Virus record (IMG/VR): IMGVR_UViG_3300000553_004744
Span: 1 to 35,995 of that record
Origin: a virus
Reading direction: 5' to 3' (one strand)
DNA: 35,995 bases
Shown: in pieces, positions 1 through 8,774 of the stretch
How positions within the stretch are numbered: position 1 is the stretch's first letter
Layout: every line of letters begins with the position of its first letter
The notes under the pieces: model-generated
The model's input: only the letters and a program-made list of their open reading frames with translations
What the model was told of the DNA's origin: nothing
The model's database searches: none
Made by a program: the position numbers and the translations under genes

Positions 1-678
1 AAAGTTAAATGTCTTTCCGGTTCCGGTTGTGCTTATTGCTGAAGAAGTATTCCCGCCGATACCTATTGTAAAACTTCCGCCGGTTGCTGTGAGCACGTCT
101 ATTGTTGCAATATATTTTCTATTCTTTACAGGAGTTAAGTTGTTATAGGTTGCGGAGCCTGAACTTGATGAAGCATTAAGCACTCCCGCTGAAATTGTAC
201 AACTTGAAAGAGTGTAATTTGTGGAGGCATTCATCGCGCCATCGCCACTCATTAAATCGGTTGTGGTTGCTGTCCAAACAGGCGTTACTGTATTATATTG
301 AGTTGAGCCGTCTAACCCAATTCCATAACCATACATGCAACCAAAAAGAGTAGCCCGCATGGCATTGAGTTCCGTATCAGGAACGCCCGCAACTGCGCGG
401 TATGTTTTGCCGCTTTCATTTAAGTTTACCGGACTTGTTGAACGTGTAACCGTGAATGAATCTCCGCTCTTTGCGGTCACTGTCATTGTTTCCGCTTTGC
501 TAACAAGAAAAGCTGAGGTAGGGTCGCCGTAATCTTGCCGGAAAACTACAATCGGATAAGAACCATAAACAGCCGGGTCGGGCCAATAAGCGCCATACCC
601 GCTTTGTAGGGTCATTGTTGTGTCCCCGCTTGCCATGCCCACATTTAATATACCCTGTGAATAATTTTTGAAAATCAT
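1..678 (-). CDS. Tail appendage/fibre protein, 3' end cut by window edge
   Basis: An open frame runs from an ATG at 678 to position 1 without a stop, so 226 codons are visible and the C-terminus lies outside. The start follows a clear AGGAGA ribosome site at 685-690. The protein begins MIFKNYSQGILNVGMASGDT and is rich in Gly, Ser, Thr and small beta-forming residues, with conserved-looking stretches SYPIVVFRQDYGDP and ESGKTYRAVAGVPD. This composition is typical of phage tail fibre or appendage proteins. It sits at the downstream end of the tail operon, where receptor-binding proteins are usual. The part after about residue 110 reads like a carbohydrate-binding or jelly-roll type beta domain (inference). 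Host-recognition role is likely but unproved. Confidence 0.75.
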   Translation of the reverse strand, partial: MIFKNYSQGILNVGMASGDTTMTLQSGYGAYWPDPAVYGSYPIVVFRQDYGDPTSAFLVSKAETMTVTAKSGDSFTVTRSTSPVNLNESGKTYRAVAGVPDTELNAMRATLFGCMYGYGIGLDGSTQYNTVTPVWTATTTDLMSGDGAMNASTNYTLSSCTISAGVLNASSSSGSATYNNLTPVKNRKYIATIDVLTATGGSFTIGIGGNTSSAISTTGTGKTFNF

Positions 679-690
679 TTTATGTCTCCT

Positions 691-1098
691 TTATAAGCTT
701 ATAATAATATCGCTTGGCTCTAATCTTGGTAAATCAAGAGCAACATATTCACGATTTGTTTGGAGTGCACCCTTTGCCATTATTATATTATTTGTCGGAT
801 CAACGATTGCAGCAGCCACGACAGTACAATCTCCGGCGGTTGCTTCGGGAAATTCAACTCTTATGTTTAAGCTTTTTGTTCTATCCGCTAAAACACCTGC
901 AAGCCAGGTAGTTCCATTATTGGAAAGTGTTACATCGGCATAACCGGTATAATCTGCTTTAACTAAATCTGCAACCGTAGCACCATCTGCTGGCAATGAT
1001 TTTAATAAGCAAAGCACAACTGTGGCGGGGGGCGTGTAAGTAGTTGCACCAAAACAGTGGTCTAAAAGTTTTTTTGCGAATTGATTTGTAAACGTCAT
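691..1098 (-). CDS. Small phage tail fibre protein (Gp80-like)
   Basis: 135 residues. The N-terminus MTFTNQFAKKLLDHCFGATT followed by YTPPATVVLCLLKS matches the recurring start of short phage tail fibre proteins (fields like LxxKLLDHxFGxTxYTPPxTxYxxL). The rest is beta-rich with a central region on 'TLSNNGTTW', where related proteins describe an assembly that may attach an appendage to the tail tip. It lies 12 bases upstream of the next tail gene and belongs to the tail operon. No catalytic motif is seen. The family resemblance is by memory of the N-terminal motif, so the name is moderately secure; the exact structural role is inference. Confidence 0.7.
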   Translation of the reverse strand: MTFTNQFAKKLLDHCFGATTYTPPATVVLCLLKSLPADGATVADLVKADYTGYADVTLSNNGTTWLAGVLADRTKSLNIRVEFPEATAGDCTVVAAAIVDPTNNIIMAKGALQTNREYVALDLPRLEPSDIIISL

Positions 1099-1120
1099 GG
1101 TATTACCTCATATTTTTTAT

Positions 1121-1258
1121 TTATAAAAGATTCATTAGCATTGTTATAAAATCTTCATAGGGAATTATGATCACTTTCTTTTCCCCATTAATTATATTTA
1201 TAAAATAAACCCCTTCTATTTCGGGGCCGTCATATTTTAACACTATCACTTTATCCAT
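1121..1258 (-). CDS. Small conserved-looking phage protein, 45 aa
   Basis: A 45-codon frame, MDKVIVLKYDGPEIEGVYFI and on, starting at ATG 1258. The start overlaps the stop of the upstream gene by 8 bases, and an AGGAG sequence inside that gene's last codons sits correctly in front of it, which is why I call it real. The protein is a short beta-strand-like sequence with no membrane segment or cysteine. Its place between a tail baseplate-like gene and a fibre gene suggests a small virion or assembly factor. I do not recognise a family. Confidence 0.6.
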   Translation of the reverse strand: MDKVIVLKYDGPEIEGVYFINIINGEKKVIIIPYEDFITMLMNLL

Positions 1259-1868
1259 TTAATCTACTCCTTATAGCTTCAACAATTGCGGAAATAGAAA
1301 GACCGCTACATTTCATTTTGCCGTCAATAATTTTTGTCTGTAAAATATCGTTTGGTTCAAACTCATTAATATCAAATGATTGAAAAAAAGCAGTAAGAGG
1401 CAATGCCGCCCCTTTTAGAACCCCGTTGCCATCTCTTCTTGTGCATAATAAATCACCTATTTCCAAGTCTCTGGCATTTAGAATGAAATATTTTATGGTG
1501 TCCATGTTAGGCAATTGGGTATCGTCAAAAACATTTTGCACGCCGGGTTTAATAATAAATGATCCGCTGAACAAAACATCTTCATCTGTAATATTCTTTA
1601 TATCATAATAATAATTGCCGGCCTCTTTTTGATAAGTGTCTGAGTCAAGAAGTGTGATAGTAATTGTTGTTTTATTAGCTGTTAATGAGTAATTAACAGC
1701 TATTTCATTGCGCAAAGAATTTTTGTCAATAAGCCTTTTTGAAACATCGGTGGAAGTCGAGATATTTCTATCTGCCTTTACAACAAATGAAATTTCCTTT
1801 GCCGTTAAATTGCCGGCTGCAAAGAAAGTAAAATTTCCATTGGTGCCCTGGTATATTTTTATGTCCAT
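1251..1868 (-). CDS. Putative baseplate/tail appendage protein
   Basis: 205 residues starting MDIKIYQGTNGNFTFFAAGN. The first 110 residues look like an Ig-like beta domain (alternating hydrophobic strands, 'TTITITLLDSDT', 'GSFIIKPGV') as found at the N-terminus of baseplate upper proteins of Gram-positive siphophages; this is a resemblance, not a firm family call. The C-terminal half carries 'DTIKYFILNARDLEIGDLL', possibly a region joining to a partner. It is followed by two small tail genes and its stop overlaps the next start, so it is co-translated with the tail tip genes. No enzyme motif is visible. Confidence 0.6.
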   Translation of the reverse strand: MDIKIYQGTNGNFTFFAAGNLTAKEISFVVKADRNISTSTDVSKRLIDKNSLRNEIAVNYSLTANKTTITITLLDSDTYQKEAGNYYYDIKNITDEDVLFSGSFIIKPGVQNVFDDTQLPNMDTIKYFILNARDLEIGDLLCTRRDGNGVLKGAALPLTAFFQSFDINEFEPNDILQTKIIDGKMKCSGLSISAIVEAIRSRLNG

Positions 1869-1877
1869 TTTATCCTC

Positions 1878-2357
1878 TTAAAAAGAAGTACCGGTATCAT
1901 CCGGAAACGCTTCTGTTAGTGATCTGAATGTTAATAACAATACATCTCTATAGTCCAAAGTATTTAGATTTCCCGGTTCAACCGTTAATCTGAAAAGAGC
2001 GGGGTTGCCATCCAGGTCTTTATATGGGTTACCGTCTATATGATTATAGAATACAACATCTTTATTATCATAGAGCATTACTTCATCATATTTTGTTTTT
2101 ACAGCGCCAATTCCACTTGATAAAAGTTTATAAATGAACAGAGAACCCTCTATTACCCTATATCCTCCGCGGTTGTAGATGCTTCTCTTCGCAAGCAATT
2201 CACTTTCGGTAATCAATTCTTTACTGTCTCTTTTATTAGAGTTTTCACGCCAATTAGGCAGCAATACAATTGCCTGATCTTCCAATCCATAGTGGTAAAC
2301 AAATTGTGGGTAACTATCGCCGAAAATGCTAACTGTGAAAATCGGTTCTGTACTCAT
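1878..2357 (-). CDS. Hypothetical tail-operon protein
   Basis: 159 residues, not recognised. It starts at ATG 2357 and overlaps the preceding large tail gene by 4 bases (ATGA), so it is translationally coupled to it. The sequence is soluble, with no signal peptide, transmembrane segment or cysteine cluster. A central 'NRGGYRVIEGSLFIYKLLSS' and a C-terminal 'DYRDVLLLTFRSLTEAFPDD' are the most ordered-looking parts. Its position between the distal tail protein and the appendage genes suggests a tail tip or baseplate component, by location only. Confidence 0.6.
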   Translation of the reverse strand: MSTEPIFTVSIFGDSYPQFVYHYGLEDQAIVLLPNWRENSNKRDSKELITESELLAKRSIYNRGGYRVIEGSLFIYKLLSSGIGAVKTKYDEVMLYDNKDVVFYNHIDGNPYKDLDGNPALFRLTVEPGNLNTLDYRDVLLLTFRSLTEAFPDDTGTSF

Positions 2358-4102
2358 TCTTCACCTATATATATAGCGCCAACCTGGCTGTAATTTTTGC
2401 TTAGGAATATCTCTGTATCAATTGGCTGAAACTGGCTTCCCGCATAAGAAAAATCCATCAGGTAATCAAAATTTATTCCCTTAATTTTGAATTCATCTAC
2501 ACGGCATTTATTTATGAATCCGCGGTTGTTATACCAAAACTGGCAAACGAGTTCTCCATTATCATAGAATAAACCGCTTTGAATATTCGGATCTGAACAT
2601 TGAATAATAGAGTAATTCCCATTTACACTTCCCGAGGCATAAAAACCAATATCCGTTGCACCGGTTCCTGTTATGCGGATCAGATCGCCATTGGTAAGTG
2701 GGTTATTACTGCCACTAATTTTCTTTGCAGTTGTATAAACATTTATATGCTCGCCATCTGTTTGGCTGTATATTATTTGATAAACAGATCCATTATGAGA
2801 ATATGTATCGCCTGGGGAAGGTAAAGATTCAAAATTGTCTGAAGTAAAAACATAATCATTGGCGCGCATAATGCCATTGGCGTAAACATTGGTTTGTCCT
2901 TCTAAGGTCTGCGGCATAATACTCCTGGAAATTGCACGGTCTTCAATGCCTGTATCGGTACCGGCCTCGTAAGTTGCGCCCGCTCCTACCTCGGTAGTTA
3001 TTTTAACGTAATCTACTAATCCATATTTATATGTTTTTTTTCTTGAAAGAACTTCATCAATCGTTTGTACGTTTGAAGGGTCATAGACAAATAATTTTTT
3101 GAAGAAAGCTTTTTCCGAGTGGATCATTCCGGTAAAGGCACACCAGTCAATTGCTATTTTTTTTAGAATATCCCCGCAGGTGCTTAAACCCTTATCCTGA
3201 TTGAAATATAAATCATGGCTGTCCATTGCACTTTCGTAAAGCTTTATATCCGAGATAATAGCATCAATATCATTTTTCTTGCCCCTTAACAGCCAGTCAT
3301 GTTCTATGCTAAGAGTTCCCCCGGCAAACGAAATATTGGAAGATACAAGTTTGTAAATATCTTCAAGAATTTTTGTAAAATTGTAAACCGTATTGTCCGA
3401 ATAAGAAAACGGATTGTAAACCTGCAAATGTTTTGCGGTTCCGGAAATACCAATATAAGTTTGAGTTGTAACCAAAGCAATTTCAAATAAATAATCGCTG
3501 TCAATTTTACTCACATGCCAATATCCATTTGCATCTGTCATGCCAAGAACATCATAAATCTGAATTGAATCATTAACCATAAGGTTATGTGCTAACTGAG
3601 TTTGGATAGTTATATGGTCGCTATAATTAGTAATAGTTTGTATGGCCCTGTCAAAATCCTCTTTTTCGTTATATAATTTTCTTTTAACAATTAAATCAGT
3701 ATCCGCGCCGAATGTCAAACTCATGGATAAATCGCTTTCATCTTCCTCAATTTCGTCTTCACGCGCATAACCCACATATCGTCTCACACCATTTACTTTT
3801 AATTCACATTTTATTTTTTTATCCACATTTGGAAAATCCCCAGCCATGCCGAAGAAAAGATCATCCAGATAACCGGCATTATCATATAACTCCATTTTAT
3901 AAGTACCCGGAACAAGAAGAGCATCTTCCAGGGAATAGGCCCATTTTAACGAGCCCCAGTCCTTTATATAAATATCTTTCTGGTCGAATGTATAACTCTC
4001 ATTACTCCCCGCGCTGGAGGAAGTAGCTGTTAGAATAACCTGTAGGGTATCCACTTCGTTAGGTATTTCAAGCCCAGATGTTATTGTTATCGTGTGGCTC
4101 AT
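2354..4102 (-). CDS. Distal tail / tail tip (baseplate hub-like) protein
   Basis: 582 residues directly downstream of the tape measure gene, with a 4-base ATGA overlap at each end. In siphophages this slot holds the distal tail and tail-associated hub proteins. The N-terminal ~130 residues ('DWGSLKWAYSLEDALLVPGTY', 'KCELKVNGVRRYVGYARE') read as a beta sandwich with a ring-forming style typical of distal tail proteins. The remainder is long, Tyr/Asp/Gly-rich and repeat-poor, with no lysozyme or peptidase motif. The call rests on gene order plus fold-like appearance; I do not assign a named family. Confidence 0.65.
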   Translation of the reverse strand: MSHTITITSGLEIPNEVDTLQVILTATSSSAGSNESYTFDQKDIYIKDWGSLKWAYSLEDALLVPGTYKMELYDNAGYLDDLFFGMAGDFPNVDKKIKCELKVNGVRRYVGYAREDEIEEDESDLSMSLTFGADTDLIVKRKLYNEKEDFDRAIQTITNYSDHITIQTQLAHNLMVNDSIQIYDVLGMTDANGYWHVSKIDSDYLFEIALVTTQTYIGISGTAKHLQVYNPFSYSDNTVYNFTKILEDIYKLVSSNISFAGGTLSIEHDWLLRGKKNDIDAIISDIKLYESAMDSHDLYFNQDKGLSTCGDILKKIAIDWCAFTGMIHSEKAFFKKLFVYDPSNVQTIDEVLSRKKTYKYGLVDYVKITTEVGAGATYEAGTDTGIEDRAISRSIMPQTLEGQTNVYANGIMRANDYVFTSDNFESLPSPGDTYSHNGSVYQIIYSQTDGEHINVYTTAKKISGSNNPLTNGDLIRITGTGATDIGFYASGSVNGNYSIIQCSDPNIQSGLFYDNGELVCQFWYNNRGFINKCRVDEFKIKGINFDYLMDFSYAGSQFQPIDTEIFLSKNYSQVGAIYIGEE

Positions 4103-6897
4103 TGCCCGCCCGCAGTTCTTCTGTTTATTTTTGCTACTTTATTCACAGCCATTGCCAGGTGATCGCCCTTTATTGACGATTCAAGATTAAGATTAATATT
4201 TGTATTCTGATTTTTCGCTGCCATGCGTAGAACATTAAAATTCAAAACCTGCAATTGATTAGACAGAACTTTCACATCATTATTATTTCCCGCGGAGGAA
4301 GAAATGTTCCGGCTAATCTGCATTAAGGGAATTGTCCCATTATAGCCCGAAGGCATAGAAAAAGCTCCGGAGTTTGCTATTGAAGGTATGGGAGGTGCAC
4401 CCGCGCCAATACCCGTTCCACCGCCTCCTGCTTCTCCGGGGTTCCCACCAAGGGATTTAACTAAAAAGTTTAAGAACCCGCCGCCGGGTAATAATGATAA
4501 GGCCTGCAATAACATCCATTTAATCCCTATCTGTGTAAGTTCCGCTATTATGCCCGCTCCCATTTTCCGCCAACCGTTTGTCATAGCAGTTGTAAAGTTC
4601 TCCCCCTTAGCAAGCATTTCATCAATTGCTTCTCCCCAGCTGGAGGCTATGACATTCACAGAGCCTTCCGATGCATGGGCAAGCAATTCATTTTCCTTGC
4701 GCCATTTTTCAATGCCCTTATCCTTTCCGGCCGTTTTGTAATTATCCACCTCGGTATTAACATCGAGCATTCCCTCACTGCGGTAAGAGCTAAGATCATG
4801 AAGCGGGGTTTTATTCTCCGGATGTTCCTTATTCATTTCCTCTATTTTTTTATTGCGAAGCTCCAATTGTGCTATTTCATCATCTAATTGCTTTACCAGA
4901 TAAGCTTTATACTCCTCTGCCGTTAGTTTGAAATTCCTGATCTTAACATCCATCATCTGTTTTTCGATATTTTTAGATTCTGTGGCAAACTGCAGTTCGG
5001 CTGCTAATTTATCATTCTCCGAACGGAATATCTCATCATTTGCCTGTTTTTCGCCAGATAAATATTCCTTCGTAGCTTCTGCTTTCCTATTTGCTATCAT
5101 TGAATCAAGATTATATATTTTCTTCTCATTCGCATCATAGGTATTCCATTCTTTTCTTGCCTCTTCTTCAACACTATCCAGAACAACTGCCAGGGTATTA
5201 CTCCGGGTTTTAATCATATCTGCATTATATTTTTTAAGAACTTCCAAATCTTTTTTAGCTCTCGCTTCAATAGCTTCGTCGGTTAATCCACTGCCACTTT
5301 TATCTTTTGTAGTAAATGGTGCAAGGACATCCGTTGCCATTTTTTTATAATCATTTACAATTTTTTGCTGCTTTTCTTTCAACTCTGTTAATTTATCAAC
5401 TCGATTTTGTAATGTTATATCTATGGTCTGCTCATTCACTTGTTCTTTCTGCCATTGTTCCTCACTCATATCTTTCGGTTTCACTTTAACTTTCATTCCA
5501 AGTACCTGGCCGGTCATGTATTTGTTTGGTAAGTCAGTCAATGCTTTCTGTGCATCATAAAGTTGCTCAGTGGTTTTAACCAATTCATCCATGTGTTTTG
5601 CTGCTATTGCGTTCAAAACTTGAGCTTCTGTATATTCTTCAAGATGTTTCTTTGCTTTTATTAAAGCTGAATCTATTTTCTCATAACCATCTTTTTCAAA
5701 ATTGATATTGCCTAAATAATTAGGATATAATTTTTGCAAATCTGTAATTGTATCTTTTAATAGTTTTTTCTCAGTCGATGTTTTATTTGTTTTTTGTGAA
5801 AGAGTTTCATAACGAGATGACAACGTATCAAAAGTAGTCATTTGCTCTATTGCTGCTTGTTTAACATTCCTGATATTTTTATCTAATGCATTCTCTTCTG
5901 GATTTAGAAAATCAATTATCTTAGATGCAAAATTACTTAACCCGGCTGTTATAGTTGTGAAAAAAGAACCAATTTTTAATTTTAGGTTTTCCCATTTTAC
6001 CGCTGAGGCTTCAATTTCATCTGCTTCGGATTTAATTCCGCGCGTAGCTTCTGCAAGCGTAAGATTAGAGGCCTTTATTAAAGCATTTGTCTTAATTTCT
6101 TTTTGTGTTTCTGCATCCATTTCGGTAATTAACCCGCCATGTGCTTTTGCCATATCTTTAACAAGTTGCAAATAAACTGCTTTCTGAATACCGAGCACGC
6201 GTAACGCTCTTGTATTTCCCTCTGTAGCCATCGTTACCTTTTCAAAACCGCCCGTTACATCGGTACCATATTCCTCTGCGGCGCGTTTAGAAAGTGCGAA
6301 CAAAATAGGCTGCTCTTTTAACCTCACTCCTAAATCGCTCGATTGATTTGAAAGTTTTACCAGCGAGAAATCATCTACCGTGCCCTTTGTAGCTTTGCGG
6401 AAATTCTCCATATCGGCAGCAGTACCCTGAAAATATTTCATTGCCTCTGCAAACTTCGCGGCCCCCATAATTGCGGTTTCAAAATAATTTTTAATTTTTT
6501 CAATAGCGAAATATGCGGCTATATAACCGCCAATCTTTTTAAAAAATGAACCAAGAATATTCTCGCTTTTTCCTGCGGCAGCCCCCATACCGGAAAGTTG
6601 TAAAGTTACTGCATCGAGCTCCGCTTTTGTTTTCTGTATTGGACCAACATCCATATTCATCTTTATTTGCTTCTCGTATTTAGCGCGCAAGTTCTCCTGC
6701 CATTTAAGCGCCTCGTCAAATTTCATTTTAAGCGCTTTGGTTTCAACAGCCATATTTATTTTTTGAAATTTTTTATTCATGGCCGCTACATCGGCATCGG
6801 TTCTTGCCTTTGCAATATCCAAATCCTTTTTAAGTGCATCAACATCGGCTTTTATCTGCACATAATACGCCATTCCCAAATTTTCAGGAGTGCTCAT
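4099..6897 (-). CDS. Tail tape measure protein
   Basis: 932 residues, the largest gene in the window and placed between the tail chaperones and the distal tail protein, the invariable tape-measure position. It is mainly helical with long coiled coil (residues about 10-100, 350-480, 540-720). Hydrophobic segments lie near 115-140 (GYIAAYFAIEKI), 305-330 and 800-830 (IKWMLLQALSLLPGGGFLNF), followed by a Gly-rich tract. The stretch 'SSWGEAIDEMLAKGENFTTA' with 'NGWRKMGAGII' is the usual C-terminal tape-measure element. At about 1.5 angstrom per residue the length predicts a tail of roughly 140 nm. Start ATG at 6897; both ends overlap neighbours by 4 bases. Confidence 0.93.
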   Translation of the reverse strand: MSTPENLGMAYYVQIKADVDALKKDLDIAKARTDADVAAMNKKFQKINMAVETKALKMKFDEALKWQENLRAKYEKQIKMNMDVGPIQKTKAELDAVTLQLSGMGAAAGKSENILGSFFKKIGGYIAAYFAIEKIKNYFETAIMGAAKFAEAMKYFQGTAADMENFRKATKGTVDDFSLVKLSNQSSDLGVRLKEQPILFALSKRAAEEYGTDVTGGFEKVTMATEGNTRALRVLGIQKAVYLQLVKDMAKAHGGLITEMDAETQKEIKTNALIKASNLTLAEATRGIKSEADEIEASAVKWENLKLKIGSFFTTITAGLSNFASKIIDFLNPEENALDKNIRNVKQAAIEQMTTFDTLSSRYETLSQKTNKTSTEKKLLKDTITDLQKLYPNYLGNINFEKDGYEKIDSALIKAKKHLEEYTEAQVLNAIAAKHMDELVKTTEQLYDAQKALTDLPNKYMTGQVLGMKVKVKPKDMSEEQWQKEQVNEQTIDITLQNRVDKLTELKEKQQKIVNDYKKMATDVLAPFTTKDKSGSGLTDEAIEARAKKDLEVLKKYNADMIKTRSNTLAVVLDSVEEEARKEWNTYDANEKKIYNLDSMIANRKAEATKEYLSGEKQANDEIFRSENDKLAAELQFATESKNIEKQMMDVKIRNFKLTAEEYKAYLVKQLDDEIAQLELRNKKIEEMNKEHPENKTPLHDLSSYRSEGMLDVNTEVDNYKTAGKDKGIEKWRKENELLAHASEGSVNVIASSWGEAIDEMLAKGENFTTAMTNGWRKMGAGIIAELTQIGIKWMLLQALSLLPGGGFLNFLVKSLGGNPGEAGGGGTGIGAGAPPIPSIANSGAFSMPSGYNGTIPLMQISRNISSSAGNNNDVKVLSNQLQVLNFNVLRMAAKNQNTNINLNLESSIKGDHLAMAVNKVAKINRRTAGGQ

Positions 6898-7115
6898 AAT
6901 TTTCCCTTCTTTTTAAAATGAGCAATTTGCTCTATTAATTCGCTTTGTTTCTCCCTTGAATCCATTAGCTCGAACTTCCCGCCCCGGTAAAGATTGCCTA
7001 TATTTAATGCCTGTTCAAATTTCATGTAATAATCCGTTATATATAAATCTTCTACTTTATCCGCCGCAATGTGAAAAAAATGTGAAATAAGATGAATAAT
7101 AACCATCTTACTCAC
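6894..7115 (-). CDS. Tail assembly chaperone, downstream (T-like) part
   Basis: 73 codons between the first chaperone gene and the tape measure gene, overlapping the latter by 4 bases. It could start independently at GTG 7115, with AGGAGG at 7129-7134 but a long 13-base gap. It is also in the -1 frame relative to the upstream gene, and no stop separates the A-run at 7143-7152 from this frame. In lambda-like phages this arrangement gives a G protein and a rarer G-T fusion needed to assemble the tail around the tape measure. The fusion would be 195 residues. The sequence includes FEQALNIGNLYRGGKFELMD, helical and charged, as in T domains. Confidence 0.75.
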   Translation of the reverse strand: MSKMVIIHLISHFFHIAADKVEDLYITDYYMKFEQALNIGNLYRGGKFELMDSREKQSELIEQIAHFKKKGKL

Positions 7116-7123
7116 TTTTGGAG

Positions 7124-7480
7124 TTATTCCTCCTGAATCATCTTTTTTTTTTCATCATCTTCGTTATAGCCCTCTAAAATTGCAATTCGCTTGGCTGTAT
7201 CAAAAATCATTGATGCGGGAAAAGAAGCAATGATATTCAACTTATTAAATTTCTTTTTATAACTTCTCTTCTTAAGAAATTTATACCAAGGGAGATTAAT
7301 CCAATTTATTTTCAAGGCATCTTCAATTGCAATTGCACTCTCTAATAATAAATCGGGATAACTCTTTCCTATTTTATCCGCGGAAAAGAGAGTGAGTTTA
7401 TTTGAATCGCGTGCAGTCCTCTCGGAGAGAAGTAATTTCTCTCCGAAAAGCTCTATTTCCTCTGTTTTAATTTGCCACAC
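7124..7480 (-). CDS. Tail assembly chaperone (G-like)
   Basis: 118 residues between the major tail protein and the tape measure gene, the slot of lambda gpG and its analogues. The N-terminus (EIELFGEKLLLSERTARD) resembles tail chaperones of many siphophages. It overlaps the tail tube gene by 14 bases. The last codons, GAA AAA AAA AAG, hold the heptamer A-AAA-AAG in the zero frame, the same slippery sequence used by E. coli dnaX. A -1 shift there avoids the nearby stop and enters the 6894-7115 frame. The protein is not in the virion in the known systems. Confidence 0.8.
   Translation of the reverse strand: MWQIKTEEIELFGEKLLLSERTARDSNKLTLFSADKIGKSYPDLLLESAIAIEDALKINWINLPWYKFLKKRSYKKKFNKLNIIASFPASMIFDTAKRIAILEGYNEDDEKKKMIQEE
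7143..7152 (-). promoter_or_regulatory. Programmed -1 frameshift site (A10, A-AAA-AAG)
   Basis: Ten consecutive A on the minus strand, in zero-frame codons GAA AAA AAA AAG. The last seven bases form A-AAA-AAG. After a -1 slip the reading continues GAT GAT TCA GGA through an open frame into the 6894-7115 ORF. A short GGAG/CTCC stem can form just downstream, but I see no strong stimulatory structure. A run this long could also cause transcriptional slippage. Position and direction agree with the G/G-T mechanism of tail chaperones. Confidence 0.7.
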
Positions 7481-8381
7481 TTTCTGTCAGCGCTCCATTT
7501 ATTGTAAAGGTATAGGTTACAGTTACATTTCCGTTAAAAGCGCCTTTTACCGCAATGCTTGTGCAAATAGCGGTACCACTTTGTTCTTTATGTGTTGTAG
7601 TGCCTCGTTTTTGAATTATCTGGAATGTGTGGCTATCGCCAACAGCGCAAAAACCGATATTTGTAAGAACAGGAATGCCCAGCCATTTGCCTTCATAATC
7701 CACTTTTACGGATGCGTTGTATTTACTGTCAATTGTTTTTTTAACAAGAGCCAGAGAACCATCTACAGTGCATCCCGCGCCAAAGGTTAATGTGCTTTCT
7801 TCATAGGTTGGCACCCCTGAGGTTATGGCATCAGCAACAGTTTCTTTTAAAATGCCCGTTATTTTGCTGTCGCATTCGCTCAAGCCGGTATCTACTTCTT
7901 TAATGCCTGTGGCTGTTGAATTATCGGTGGAATCAATCTCATCAGCCTTTACGGTGAAATCCACATCAGTAAGGGGAATTGGGATGTCATTAAAGACCAG
8001 ACTCATTCCATCGCCGGGTACTTTTGCTCCAAGGGGTTTAACCTTATTCTCTGCGCTAGCTGTGCCCGTACCGTCCGATTTGAATATTCTTCCCACGGTA
8101 AATGCACCCTGGGTTTCGGTTATTGTGCCTAGTGTTACGCGGTAAATGGTATTAACCACCAAACTGCCTGTTGCAACCTCGCCGCCGTCAGGTTCATAGA
8201 GATTAGCCTCTACGGTAAAAGAGCGGCTTGCTCTATGAATTGCATTCGTCTTACCCTTGCGGTCGGCGGTATCGCTGTTATCGCTGGTATCGAATGCGGG
8301 TGAAACTGCATTAACTGAATTTACGGGATATTCCTTTAGGTTATACCAGAATTCTAAATTTTTTCCTTTTGCTGCTGACAT
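7467..8381 (-). CDS. Major tail (tube) protein
   Basis: 304 residues, start ATG 8381. It is beta-rich, Gly/Thr/Ser-rich and lies immediately before the frameshifting chaperone pair and tape measure gene, which identifies the tail tube subunit. The N-terminal half carries an inserted-looking segment (about residues 60-115, 'EPDGGEVATGSLVVNTIYRV') before the core strands 'MSLVFNDIPIPLTDVDFTVK'; the C-terminal part 'NGNVTVTYTFTINGALTESV' is a typical closing beta region of tube proteins. Insertions of this sort often project as surface domains on the tail (inference). The 14-base overlap with the chaperone gene indicates coupling. Confidence 0.85.
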   Translation of the reverse strand: MSAAKGKNLEFWYNLKEYPVNSVNAVSPAFDTSDNSDTADRKGKTNAIHRASRSFTVEANLYEPDGGEVATGSLVVNTIYRVTLGTITETQGAFTVGRIFKSDGTGTASAENKVKPLGAKVPGDGMSLVFNDIPIPLTDVDFTVKADEIDSTDNSTATGIKEVDTGLSECDSKITGILKETVADAITSGVPTYEESTLTFGAGCTVDGSLALVKKTIDSKYNASVKVDYEGKWLGIPVLTNIGFCAVGDSHTFQIIQKRGTTTHKEQSGTAICTSIAVKGAFNGNVTVTYTFTINGALTESVAN

Positions 8382-8396
8382 TTTATTGCCTCTTAT

Positions 8397-8774
8397 TTAT
8401 TTTTTTTGTAATTCTATTTTATATTGAATGCTTATCTGAAAAACTTTATCTACTTTCATTGCATGTGCAAACTGTCTTGAAAAATCAATTACATACCATG
8501 AAGCAAGTGTCATACTGCTTTCACAATCATCGAATGAGGTGGTTATTGCTTCTTTAACGGTTTCAATATTTTTGCCGTTGGTATCATAGATATTTATCTG
8601 CAAATAATAGGTCTCGAACTTTACTGCACTATCACGGTCGTTAGTATTGGTAACAAAGGACATCACTGCATAGGGATAAACAGCTTTATCCGCTTCAAGA
8701 TACCAGAACCCTCCGGTTAATGCCGTAACCGCAGCGCCCTTGGTGTATAATGCTTCTCTAAGTTCTTTATTCAT
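8397..8774 (-). CDS. Tail terminator/completion protein (DUF3168-like)
   Basis: 125 residues, start ATG 8774 overlapping the upstream gene by 4 bases. The pattern 'LREALYTKGAAVTALTGGFW', then 'YPYAVMSFVTN', 'KFETYYLQINIYD' and 'VKEAITTSFDD' follows the DUF3168/lambda gpU-like tail terminator fold: a helix, then strands and a helix. Such proteins form the ring that caps the tail tube and docks it to the head. The position just before the tail tube gene is exactly that of tail terminators in HK97-like phages. Confidence 0.8.
   Translation of the reverse strand: MNKELREALYTKGAAVTALTGGFWYLEADKAVYPYAVMSFVTNTNDRDSAVKFETYYLQINIYDTNGKNIETVKEAITTSFDDCESSMTLASWYVIDFSRQFAHAMKVDKVFQISIQYKIELQKK

Noticed and set aside
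668-943. Plus-strand ORFs opposite the tail fibre genes
   Set aside because: They are shadows of 691-1098 and 1-678, with no ribosome site and non-protein-like composition.
4099-6897. Peptidase or lysozyme domain in the tape measure protein
   Set aside because: No catalytic motif such as GH23 or M23 was seen.
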